Shown here: positions 35,161 to 43,021 of the stretch, piece by piece
Layout of the letters: each line of letters begins with the position of its first letter
How positions within the stretch are numbered: the first letter of the stretch is position 1
NCBI GenBank assembly: GCA_002429385.1
Contig: DIZL01000020.1
Coordinates: 26,862-90,861, forward strand
Reading direction: 5' to 3'
DNA: 64,000 bases
Source of the DNA: Prolixibacteraceae bacterium UBA6029
Lineage (GTDB): Bacteria > Bacteroidota > Bacteroidia > Bacteroidales > Prolixibacteraceae
Position numbers and translations under genes: made by a program
The notes under the pieces: model-generated
What the model was told of the DNA's origin: nothing
The model's input: the letters and a program-made list of their open reading frames with translations, nothing else
Database searches by the model: none

Positions 35161-36861
35161 TTAATGTCTGAAATCTATTCCTTTTAATGTTTCTTTCACA
35201 TATTGCTTTCGAATCACGAAATCCCCGAACTTCTCTCCTTTACTGCGATTACTTGCATAATCAGCAATAATCGGCGTTAATTCATTCAGAATCTCAGCTT
35301 CCGTCAGCGTTTCTTTGAAGAGTGTATTCAGGCGTGATCCAATGAAATTTCCGCCCAGATAGAGGTTGTAATGACCCTCTGATTTGCCTACAAAACCAAT
35401 CTCTGCAAGGTATGGTCTTCCACAGCCATTGGGACATCCGGTCATGCGAATAACTATTTCCTCTTTAAACAGTCCATGTTGATCGAGAATGGTCTCTATT
35501 TTGGTAATCAGAGAAGGTAAGTAGCGTTCGGCTTCGGCAAAAGCCAAACCACAGGTATTTAGTGCTACACAGGCAATTGAATTCTGCCTGAGCCCTGAAA
35601 TTTCACCAGGTAATACACCATGGCTTTTTAGTATATTGATCACCTTCTTTTTGTCCTCAGCAGACACATTGGCGATTATCAGATTCTGGTTTCCAGTCAG
35701 AATAAAATATCCTTCAATATTCTGAGCAATTTCACGTAGTGCTGATTTGAAGTTGAACCCATTTTTATCAGCTACTCGTCCTCCTTCCACGAAAAGAGTG
35801 AGGCTCCATTTTGAATCAGTGCCCTTTTCCCAACCTAAACGATCACCATTACGTGTAAATGCGTAGGATTTAGGCTCCTGAAGTTCAAACCCCAGGCGTT
35901 TGTATAACTCGCCTTTAAACCAATCGATTCCATGATCATCGATAGTATATTTCAGCCTCGAACGTTTCCTGTTCTGACGGTTTCCATTATCCCGCTGAAT
36001 CAATACTATTTTTTCGGCTATATCAAGAACTTGTTCAGGTAAACAGAAACCTATCACTTCAGCCAGACGCGGATATGCTTCAGGCATTCCAAAGGTAGAG
36101 CCCATTCCTCCTCCCACAGCAACATTATAACCAACAATCCGGTTATTCACGACGATGGCGATAAAACCAAGATCCTGAGAAAAAACATCCGAATCGTTAT
36201 ATGGAGGAATAACTATCGTAATTTTGAATTTGCGTGGAAGATAACGGTCACCATACAGAGGTTCAACATCTTTCTTACTGTCAGCAATGAGCTTTTTATC
36301 GAGCCATATTTCATGATATGCAGTAGTTGATGGCAATAAATGTTCGCTGATCCGACGTGCCATTTCGTATACTTCAGCATGTAATTCTGACTCTGAAGGA
36401 TTCGGATGGCACATTACATTACGATTCACATCGCCACAAGCGGCAATAGTATCCATGAGTGCAGAGTTGATTCCCTGAATAGTCTTCTTCAGGTTTGACT
36501 TGATGACTCCATGCAGCTGAAAGGCCTGTCTGGTCGTCAGCTTAAGCGTATGGTTGGCATACTGATCTGACAATTCATCCATCTGAAGCCATTGTTTGGG
36601 TGTTACTACCCCGCCCGGAATTCGTACCCTAATCAGAAAGGAATAGGCAGGTTCGAGCTTTTGCCGTTTGCGTTCCTTTTCCAGGTCGCGGTCAAATTGC
36701 TGGTACAAGCCATGAAATTTGGATATTTGCGTATCAGCAAAAGCAATAGATCCGGTGATGGGATCTGCCAGACTTTCAAGCAATGTTCCCCTTAGGTAAT
36801 TGCTTTCATATTTTATTCTTTCAAGTTCCGAAAGTTCTTTCCAATTGATAATGTCGTTCAT
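35161..36861 (-). CDS. cysI: Sulfite reductase hemoprotein (beta subunit)
   Basis: 566 residues from the ATG at 36861, preceded by GGAG at the right spacing; a frame opening at 36939 adds an unlikely N-terminus. It has two ferredoxin-like half domains and the four Cys that bind the 4Fe-4S cluster and siroheme (CVALNTC ~ residue 430 and CPNGC ~ residue 478). It reduces sulfite to sulfide with six electrons from CysJ. A 149-base gap separates it from cysJ upstream, and the heme-synthesis genes follow closely. Confidence 0.94.
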   Translation of the reverse strand: MNDIINWKELSELERIKYESNYLRGTLLESLADPITGSIAFADTQISKFHGLYQQFDRDLEKERKRQKLEPAYSFLIRVRIPGGVVTPKQWLQMDELSDQYANHTLKLTTRQAFQLHGVIKSNLKKTIQGINSALMDTIAACGDVNRNVMCHPNPSESELHAEVYEMARRISEHLLPSTTAYHEIWLDKKLIADSKKDVEPLYGDRYLPRKFKITIVIPPYNDSDVFSQDLGFIAIVVNNRIVGYNVAVGGGMGSTFGMPEAYPRLAEVIGFCLPEQVLDIAEKIVLIQRDNGNRQNRKRSRLKYTIDDHGIDWFKGELYKRLGFELQEPKSYAFTRNGDRLGWEKGTDSKWSLTLFVEGGRVADKNGFNFKSALREIAQNIEGYFILTGNQNLIIANVSAEDKKKVINILKSHGVLPGEISGLRQNSIACVALNTCGLAFAEAERYLPSLITKIETILDQHGLFKEEIVIRMTGCPNGCGRPYLAEIGFVGKSEGHYNLYLGGNFIGSRLNTLFKETLTEAEILNELTPIIADYASNRSKGEKFGDFVIRKQYVKETLKGIDFRH

Positions 36862-37010
36862 TTTTTCTCCGTTTATATACGTATCAATAGGTAAGTATTT
36901 ATACTTACAAAGAAACGTTATTTTACTCACTATGTTCATAGTAATACCGTATTATTTATTTTATTTTTTTAATTGTTATCGGATAACCTCAGATAAGTGT
37001 GATGCACCTA
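36862..37010 (-). promoter_or_regulatory. cysJ-cysI spacer with a palindrome
   Basis: This is the only sizeable gap inside the operon. It contains the inverted repeat GTAAGTATTTATACTTAC (36891-36908) and several AT-rich stretches. It may hold an internal promoter, an operator or an RNA processing site. No specific factor is recognised. Confidence 0.35.
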
Positions 37011-38789
37011 TCAATATACATCGGATTGAAAGCGTTTTTCCTTCTTTAGTGTTTTCAGGTAATCCAGTGCTTTTTCTGTGCTCATTCCCCCTTCTGTTTC
37101 GAATATTTGTAGCAGGGTTTTCTGAACATCGCGCGCCATTTGTTTCATATCACCACACAGATAAATGTTTGCCCCATTGGTCAACCACTTAAATACCTCC
37201 TTTTGATTTTCAATCAGACGATGCTGCACATATAATTTCTCTTCCTGATCACGTGAAAATGCAACATCAATCCTTTCCAGATAGCCATCTTTAAGCAGTT
37301 TCTGCCATTCAAGCTGATATAGAAAATCTGAATAAAACCTGCGATCTCCAAAAAACAACCAGGTATTTCCTTTCTGATTATTGGCTTCCCGCTGCTGAAG
37401 GAACGCTCGGTATGGAGCAACTCCTGTGCCGGCTCCGATAAGAATAACCGGAGTTTTTTCATCTTCAGGAAGTTTAAATGCCGGATTCTTTTCAATGAAT
37501 ACTGAAACCTGTGAGTCCAATTCAATTCGGTCAGCCAGGTAGCCTGAACAGGCCCCTGCACGTTCTCTTCCATTGTGCGAATAGCGCACGGTTGCTACAG
37601 TAATATGAACCTCATTACCCACAGCAGCCTGGCTTGATGAAATGGAATACAGCCTTGCCGGGAAACTCCTCAATATATCAGCCAATTCCTGTGCAGTCAA
37701 TATTGCAGAGAAATCTTCCAGAAGATCGAGCAGATCATGTCCATAAAGGTAATCATCAAGCTGTTGTTCATTTTCAACAATCTCCTTAAGTTTCCCATTT
37801 AGTGTCTTGTCCAGATATTTATGAATGACATCACGATTGATAACTGTAATTTCCAAATGATCACTCAAGGCCTTTCTGAAGGAGAAAATACCTTCTTTCA
37901 GATTTACTGACTCGTTTCCATCAAAACTTAAATGGTTTAAAACAGCCTCAACCAAATGCGGAGGATTATTTGCCAGTATTCCAACAGAATCACCAGGTTC
38001 ATAGGTAATTCCCGAACCATCCAGTGATAATTCAATATGATATACTTCTTTGTCCGAATCACGTCCTGTGATTTTAACCTTATCGAGAACAGTTGCCAGA
38101 AATGGGTTTCTTCTTGAATAAGCTTCTGTTCCAAATGAATTGTCAGAAGCAATTGGAAGAAGTATGGAGGTTTCTGATGCTTCATTAAAAACAGATACAA
38201 AGTGATTAATCCAATCGCTGGCTCCTTCTTCGAAATCCAAATCAAGTTTTAAAACAGGAAGGATTGCTTTAGCGCCCAATTTTGATAATGCCTGATCAAT
38301 ATCTGTTCCTGTTTTGCAAAAAAGCTTGTAACTCTTATCCCCCAAAGCCAAGACTGAATAACTCAGACCCGCTAATTTTGGCGCACGCTTACCAGTAATA
38401 AACTCATGAAATTCTTCGGCCATTGCAGGTGGTTCTCCTTCACCATGAGTGCTTACGATAATAACTATATTGGTTTCTCCTGATAATTGTCTCATCTTGT
38501 AGTCATCAAGTGCTATTGTCGTTACTTCAACTCCTGAATTCCCAATCTTATCAGCAAGATTCGCTGCAATCAATTTACTGTGTCCCGTATGTGTGCCATA
38601 AAGTATTTTCAACTGTTTATCGCTCTTTACACGGCTGCCAATACTGATTGGATGAATATTGCCCGGTGATGCAAGTAACCCCTGGAAATAGCCGCTTAGC
38701 CATACAATCTGTTCTCTGTTTAATCCTGCGGTAAGACTTCCAAGAGCATTTAGCTGCTGTTTGTTTAATGGACTTAATTTTAATGGCAT
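37011..38789 (-). CDS. cysJ: Sulfite reductase flavoprotein (alpha subunit)
   Basis: 592 residues. A flavodoxin-like FMN domain (~65-205; YGTHTGHSKLIAANL, STHGEGEPP, LGDKSYKLFC) precedes a FAD-binding region with connecting domain (~225-430; ARLYSISSSQ) and an NADPH domain (~445-592; GAGTGVAPYRAFLQQR, YLCGDMKQMARDV). It passes electrons from NADPH through FAD and FMN to CysI. It overlaps the Met8-like gene by 10 bases, so the two are translationally coupled. Confidence 0.95.
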   Translation of the reverse strand: MPLKLSPLNKQQLNALGSLTAGLNREQIVWLSGYFQGLLASPGNIHPISIGSRVKSDKQLKILYGTHTGHSKLIAANLADKIGNSGVEVTTIALDDYKMRQLSGETNIVIIVSTHGEGEPPAMAEEFHEFITGKRAPKLAGLSYSVLALGDKSYKLFCKTGTDIDQALSKLGAKAILPVLKLDLDFEEGASDWINHFVSVFNEASETSILLPIASDNSFGTEAYSRRNPFLATVLDKVKITGRDSDKEVYHIELSLDGSGITYEPGDSVGILANNPPHLVEAVLNHLSFDGNESVNLKEGIFSFRKALSDHLEITVINRDVIHKYLDKTLNGKLKEIVENEQQLDDYLYGHDLLDLLEDFSAILTAQELADILRSFPARLYSISSSQAAVGNEVHITVATVRYSHNGRERAGACSGYLADRIELDSQVSVFIEKNPAFKLPEDEKTPVILIGAGTGVAPYRAFLQQREANNQKGNTWLFFGDRRFYSDFLYQLEWQKLLKDGYLERIDVAFSRDQEEKLYVQHRLIENQKEVFKWLTNGANIYLCGDMKQMARDVQKTLLQIFETEGGMSTEKALDYLKTLKKEKRFQSDVY

Positions 38790-39247
38790 TGTATATCGCT
38801 TTTTAGATTTTCAAGAAATTCCTGTATTTTATTGCGTAAACGGATGGCCTCTATTACATCTTCTGCATTTGACCCTACAGCGACCGTAATATTTCCATCC
38901 TGATAAATGGCTGGTGAAACAAACTGGCATAGTGCAGGATTATCGTGGATATTAACCAGTACGCCTGCTTCACGTCCATCCTGAGCAATTTGTCGGTCAA
39001 GAGTCTCATCGTTGGTACACGAATAAAGCATCAGGTATCCTTTCAGATCAGCTTTCTCATATCTTTTTCTGAAGCATATCACTCCCAAGTCATATATTTC
39101 ATCGCTGATATGTTCGGCCACTACTTCCAGATATGCACCCGAACGTTGAAGAATTTTGATCTTCTTCAGTGCATTTTGGCCACCACCTATGATCAGGATT
39201 TTCTGATCTGTGATATCAATGGAGATTGGTAAATAATTCTTTTTCAT
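38780..39247 (-). CDS. Precorrin-2 dehydrogenase/sirohydrochlorin ferrochelatase (CysG N-terminal/Met8-like)
   Basis: 155 residues. An N-terminal NAD-binding fold with ILIIGGGQNALKKIKIL (residues ~13-29), then CTNDETLDRQIAQDGREAGVLVNI (~76-99) and FVSPAIYQDGNITVAVGSNAE, the classic CysG_N sequence. It oxidises precorrin-2 and inserts iron to give siroheme. It is shorter than CysG/Met8, with little of the C-terminal dimerisation domain, so the chelatase step may need another protein. It sits 8 bases after DUF2061 and overlaps cysJ. Confidence 0.9.
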   Translation of the reverse strand: MKKNYLPISIDITDQKILIIGGGQNALKKIKILQRSGAYLEVVAEHISDEIYDLGVICFRKRYEKADLKGYLMLYSCTNDETLDRQIAQDGREAGVLVNIHDNPALCQFVSPAIYQDGNITVAVGSNAEDVIEAIRLRNKIQEFLENLKSDIQCH

Positions 39248-39255
39248 GTCATTAA

Positions 39256-39486
39256 TTATATTTCATAATCCGAGCCTGTATTTTTAATCCGTCCAAAACC
39301 GATCTTGTTCCAGGTCCTTTCATGGAAATAATAGAGCGTCATTTTTGTAAATACTTCTATTCCCCCTATGGTAAGGGCAAAATCAAGTTTGCCGGTTACC
39401 AGTAATGATATAACAAAAGTATCTATCGTTCCAATAGTACGCCATGATACAGATTTAACAATGCTACGGTATGATCTATCACTCAT
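39256..39486 (-). CDS. DUF2061 membrane protein, first gene of the sulfite reduction operon
   Basis: 76 residues matching DUF2061: SIVKSVSWRTIGTIDTFVISLLVTGKLDFALTIGG followed by EVFTKMTLYYFHERTWNKI. Two hydrophobic helices are present. DUF2061 proteins recur beside sulfur assimilation genes in bacteria, but their function is not established. It begins 20 bases after the leader terminator and directly precedes the siroheme gene, so it is the first gene under attenuation control. Confidence 0.88.
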   Translation of the reverse strand: MSDRSYRSIVKSVSWRTIGTIDTFVISLLVTGKLDFALTIGGIEVFTKMTLYYFHERTWNKIGFGRIKNTGSDYEI

Positions 39487-39506
39487 TGTATGGGTTGTTT
39501 TTGCAT

Positions 39507-39540
39507 AAAAAAAGCCCTCCTGAAATTCAGAAGAGCTTTA
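39507..39540 (-). terminator. Attenuator terminator of the sulfite/siroheme operon
   Basis: On the minus strand AAGCTCTTCTGAA (39538-39526) pairs with TTCAGGAGGGCTT (39524-39512), a 13-bp stem with two wobble pairs, leading into seven T residues. It lies between the leader peptide and the DUF2061 gene. Its 5' arm can pair instead with an upstream segment (39585-39578). Confidence 0.85.
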
Positions 39541-39562
39541 AAATATCGTGTTATATATCCAC

Positions 39563-39673
39563 CTATATCCGGTCTACCTTCTGAAGAATTCCATAAAGCC
39601 ACATACACATACACATTGAAGTGCATATGATACAACTTGTATTCTTCCTTGATATTCCGTTTAAATTTGTCAT
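39563..39673 (-). CDS. Cys/Met-rich leader peptide of the sulfite/siroheme operon
   Basis: 36 codons. The core is SCIICTSMCMCMW, with Cys at positions 14, 17, 21 and 23 and Met at 20, 22 and 24. Three RNA segments can pair in alternative ways. Segment 1 (GAAGAAT, codons 9-11) pairs with segment 2 (ATTCTTC, 39589-39583). Segment 2 (TTCAGAAG) pairs with segment 3, the terminator 5' arm. Segments 3 and 4 form the terminator. A ribosome stalled at the first Cys codons would cover segment 1 and free segment 2 as antiterminator. One reaching the stop codon just past segment 2 would mask it and allow termination. Function is inferred. Confidence 0.8.
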   Translation of the reverse strand: MTNLNGISRKNTSCIICTSMCMCMWLYGILQKVDRI

Positions 39674-39714
39674 CGTCAATAAAAGACTAAATAGTCTGTA
39701 AATGTTTAATGCTA

Positions 39715-39746
39715 CAAATGTATATTCTAAATTGGCATTTCAAAAC
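39715..39746 (-). promoter_or_regulatory. Promoter of the sulfite/siroheme operon
   Basis: On the minus strand a GTTTTG -33 element (39746-39741) and TACATTTG -7 element (39722-39715) are separated by 18 bases, close to the Bacteroidota consensus. Transcription would begin near 39707. The palindrome AGACTATTTAGTCT (39697-39684) lies in the leader just before the leader peptide. Confidence 0.65.
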
Positions 39747-39795
39747 AAAAAGAGGTTTATTTTTCGATTATTATTTAAATGCTAATATAGGAGCC

Positions 39796-39803
39796 TATAT
39801 TTG
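39796..39803 (+). promoter_or_regulatory. -7 promoter element of the ATP-grasp-like gene
   Basis: TATATTTG fits TAnnTTTG, 24 bases before the ATG at 39827. The intergenic region is shared with the divergent sulfite operon promoter. Confidence 0.5.
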
Positions 39804-39826
39804 CCATCGGAATTCTTGAATAGCTT

Positions 39827-41056
39827 ATGGCAAAAGCAAATGTTTATTATTTTAATCCGACATGTGAACTGGCCGTGGCCAATAGTTCATTCAGCTATAT
39901 GCCACCACTCCTGCTTCAGGAAATGGAGCGAGACTTATCCATACTTCCCTTCGCTTTTGCAACCGAAAATGATTTTGTATTAACGGAGAACCCGCCCTCG
40001 GAGGGATTTTTACAAGAATTAAAATATGCTGGGTTTGATTTGCCAACATTCTGTCGTTTGGCAGATCTGGAAGCAATTCACTCCCCAACATTGGGGAATA
40101 TTTGTCCCTGGGGCTGGAGTCCTGCCGCTCATTTCAAACTAAAGAATCTGAAAGAGAAGTGCGATCCTGAATTTAGAATAAGTCCTGTTTCGAACTGGCG
40201 TGATGAACATCAGAAACTTTTTGAACGATTGAGCTCGCTCAATCTGCTCTCTGAAATGGTGAATCAGCATCCGCCTGACTGGTTTATAGACCCATCCTTA
40301 ATCGGGAAAAAAGTAACCAGCTGTGAAGAAATTGAATTGATTTTGGAAAAGCATTCTTCGATTGTGATAAAAGCACCAATGAGTTCTTCCGGTCGGGGAA
40401 TTCAGATCATACGAAAAACAAAGCTTAGTGAATCAAATAAGCAATGGATTTCAGGAGTAATCCGTCAACAAAACTATTTGATAGCAGAGCCATTTCTTGA
40501 AAAACTGATTGATCTTTCGTTTCAGTTCCAGGTACTGACTAATGCAGAAATTGAGTATTTGGGTTATTCCGTTTTCGAAACCAATTCGAATGGTCAATAC
40601 CATGGAACTTATATTCATCCTGATTTGAATAGTATTTTGCCTGAAGAGAATACTTTTGAATTGGAAGCTATGATCAGGACAACCGCAACTATACTCAAGG
40701 AAGCTCTTAGCAAGTCCTTATATACAAGATTTCACAGAGGATTTTTAGGAGTCGATGCTTTGGTTTTCAAGCACGATAACAGGTTAAGGATACAGCCCTG
40801 TATTGAAGTAAACAGCCGGATGAATATGGGTATACTTTCACTGATTCTTGAAAAGAAAATTCACCCTGAATCAACAGGTAAATTTGAGCTCTTTTATGGA
40901 AAGCCGGGTAAATACATCAATTTCGATAAAGAGAATGCGAAGTTAAACCCTGTAAAACTTTTGGATGAACGATTTTATTCAGGATATCTATCGCTGGTCG
41001 AACCCACTGAAGATAAAAAATTTGGAGCTTATATCTCCTTAGCAACAGCCAGATAG
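39827..41056 (+). CDS. Uncharacterised ATP-grasp-like protein
   Basis: 409 residues, no signal peptide. The opening YYFNPTCELAVAN and the WGWSPAAHFKLKNL segment (~100) are distinctive. The central part has ATP-grasp-like features: SIVIKAPMSSSGRGIQII (~183-200) as a glycine-rich nucleotide loop, YLIAEPFLEKLIDLSFQF (~222), and LRIQPCIEVNSRMNMG (~323-338), like the metal-binding E-x-N motif. The reaction is unknown; peptide or amino-acid ligation is the general family chemistry. It is divergent from the sulfite operon, and its last 28 bases overlap the end of a convergent receiver gene. Confidence 0.7.
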   Translation: MAKANVYYFNPTCELAVANSSFSYMPPLLLQEMERDLSILPFAFATENDFVLTENPPSEGFLQELKYAGFDLPTFCRLADLEAIHSPTLGNICPWGWSPAAHFKLKNLKEKCDPEFRISPVSNWRDEHQKLFERLSSLNLLSEMVNQHPPDWFIDPSLIGKKVTSCEEIELILEKHSSIVIKAPMSSSGRGIQIIRKTKLSESNKQWISGVIRQQNYLIAEPFLEKLIDLSFQFQVLTNAEIEYLGYSVFETNSNGQYHGTYIHPDLNSILPEENTFELEAMIRTTATILKEALSKSLYTRFHRGFLGVDALVFKHDNRLRIQPCIEVNSRMNMGILSLILEKKIHPESTGKFELFYGKPGKYINFDKENAKLNPVKLLDERFYSGYLSLVEPTEDKKFGAYISLATAR

Positions 41057-41436
41057 TGGTTAATGGTATCAAGCAGATATTTTAGACGGATGGGCTTGGT
41101 GATAAACTCATCACAACCAGCGTCCTGGCACATTCTTTCCTCCCCTGACAAGATAAATGCAGTCTGAACTACAATGATAATCTCAGGATAAAGTGATTTA
41201 ATGATTCTGGTTGCTTCAATGCCATCCATCTTAGGCATGTTGATGTCCATTAATATCAAATCAATAGAATCATTTTCTTTGACAATCTCAACAGCATCCA
41301 CTCCGTTTTTAGCCCATACCAGATTGGCTTTGGTCTTTCTAAGGGCAGCTTCGAAATAAATATTACTGGGTTCGTTATCTTCTGCAATGAGAATCGTTTT
41401 ACCTTCCCACAAATAAGTTACGTCAGTGAATTCCAT
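41029..41436 (-). CDS. Single-domain response regulator (receiver)
   Basis: 135 residues from the ATG at 41436; a longer frame opens at 41511. The receiver has acidic pocket EDN (19-21), phospho-acceptor Asp64 (LMDINMPKMDG), Thr/Ala switch region (VQTAF) and Lys in TKPI. The opening MEFTDVTYLWEGKTILIAEDN resembles the linker before the terminal receiver of hybrid kinases, so it may be a detached hybrid-kinase receiver. No output domain and no kinase nearby. Its 3' end overlaps the ATP-grasp-like gene by 28 bases on the opposite strand. Confidence 0.85.
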   Translation of the reverse strand: MEFTDVTYLWEGKTILIAEDNEPSNIYFEAALRKTKANLVWAKNGVDAVEIVKENDSIDLILMDINMPKMDGIEATRIIKSLYPEIIIVVQTAFILSGEERMCQDAGCDEFITKPIRLKYLLDTINHYLAVAKEI

Positions 41437-42286
41437 ATTGTATTTGTTTATGATATTTTTTATTCCGTTTGTTTGTAAATCATGTAGAATTTTCGAATTA
41501 ATCCTCTTCAAATGAGACGGATTACTCCAATAATCGTTTATTCCTGTTCAATAATTTGTACTTATCGCATTTTAAATTACCACTTTCCATTCTAATAACT
41601 GAAATACAATCTTCATTTTTTATCATTTTCCTGTTTTCATGGAAGCTATAAGACCTGCTGTTTCTGACAACTGAATGGCCTATAAATAGCGACATACGGC
41701 TCATTTTCGAACTTATTCAATGCCTGTTTTCCATCTGAAACATCACAGTAAATAAGGACAGGTTTTTCAAGCTTTAATATAGCAACTTTTTAGTTAATAT
41801 CGCAATTTTCAGCCAATAAAATTTTCATTCTTTTACAGTTAAATATTAACTTTCCCAATTCATTGATTTTATCGTCCAATTATCTTTTAAAGCTAGCCAA
41901 ATTCAGTATTGAAATTACATATTGTACCCTTTCCTGATTGATTGATTCAAGATCAGACAGATTAATTCTACTTTAACAGATTCAGTTTGGAATCCCAAAA
42001 GCGTAAATTAATCTTTTTGTTGAATCTGTTAAAAGATAATCAATCCGGGTTAACACCTTAGTTTAAGTACTGTTTTAGTACTGTATAAATACTAAGTCCT
42101 GACATTTTGTATTTAAAACAATGGTAAACTGTATTTAATCTATGGAATTGGTATAGACCTGAAGTATTTTATTAATTCAATTGTGGTTTGTTTTGGCTAA
42201 ATAATAATTAAAGCACAACCTGATAAGTTTTGATATCTTTTATAATGTTTTAAGATTTTTTAAAATTACAGTTCATGAATTGAATC
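41437..42286. other. Long AT-rich intergenic region with inverted repeats
   Basis: A 60-codon frame at 41522-41704 (minus) has no recognisable domain and is not called. A perfect 13-bp inverted repeat, TTTAACAGATTCA (41972-41984) with TGAATCTGTTAAA (42021-42033), has a 36-base spacer. AGTACTGT occurs twice near 42067-42085. No coding gene is supported. Confidence 0.45.
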
Positions 42287-42294
42287 TATATTTG
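42287..42294 (+). promoter_or_regulatory. -7 promoter element of the TGA-interrupted gene
   Basis: TATATTTG fits TAnnTTTG, 24 bases before the ATG at 42318. The promoter of the interrupted gene appears intact. Confidence 0.45.
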
Positions 42295-42317
42295 AAATGA
42301 ATTTATATCATGTTGTT

Positions 42318-42926
42318 ATGAAACGTTTTCTTTTAATACCAATTTTGGCCATGGGTCTGATCTTAAATTCCTGAGCTCAAAAGCCAGTTCAAAAGCCGAA
42401 TTCTCCAAAGGAAGAAGTAAAGGTCAATCATGAGTATGACGAAAAGGGTAATCTGATCAAATTTGATTCTTTACATTCATACAGTTGGTCAGGCGATACA
42501 ACTCTTTTAAAGTCATTCTCTCCGAAAGACTTTAAAGATCAATTTAGCAATCAATTTAACTTCTTCTCCGATAGTACATTTCAGGAAAATTCATTCTTTG
42601 ATGATTTTGATAATCTGTTTGCCCAACCTTTTAATGGACAACCGGATTCACTGCTGATGAAGAAACTGGGCAGATTTCCTCATTTTTACAATTTCAGGTT
42701 AAATACTGATTCACTGGCCATGAACATGAAAGACTTCGATGAGTTTTTCAGCTTAAGGGACAACAAAAGCGACAGCCTTTCGTCCAGGTCACTTGATAAA
42801 TTACCGTTTCATTCGCAACAAAAATCAATGAATGAAATGATGAAAATGCTTCAGCAACAAATGGAGCAAATGCAGGAATATCAACGAAAGCTGTTTAAAG
42901 AAGATCCGAAAACAAAGGTACTCTGA
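42318..42926 (+). pseudogene. Secreted acidic Phe/Gln-rich protein interrupted by TGA in its signal peptide
   Basis: The ATG at 42318 opens a hydrophobic signal (MKRFLLIPILAMGLILNS). An in-frame TGA at 42372-42374 follows, and then AQKPVQKPN and 183 codons of open frame to 42926. The TGA stands where a lipobox Cys or the Phe of an SFAQ cleavage site would be expected. The remainder is acidic and rich in Phe, Ser and Asp, with a Met/Gln-rich helix at the end (MKMLQQQMEQMQEYQ). No domain is recognised. It could be a fresh nonsense mutation, a sequence error or, less likely, recoding. Translation could restart only at 42657, giving 89 residues without a signal. Confidence 0.65.
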
Positions 42927-43021
42927 GATTCTGATTACAACAAAACGCCTGGATTTCTGTTTGAATAGTCAGAACAGATTCAACGTCTGGCTAATTGCAC
43001 AAACAAGGAAGAGCATAACCC

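Noticed and set aside
41522..41704. 60-codon ORF on the minus strand
   Set aside because: No domain, no promoter element, atypical composition for this genome; not called.
42372..42374. Selenocysteine at the TGA of the interrupted gene
   Set aside because: No convincing SECIS-like hairpin directly downstream and no sel genes in view. A lipobox Sec would be unprecedented to my knowledge, so nonsense mutation or error is preferred.
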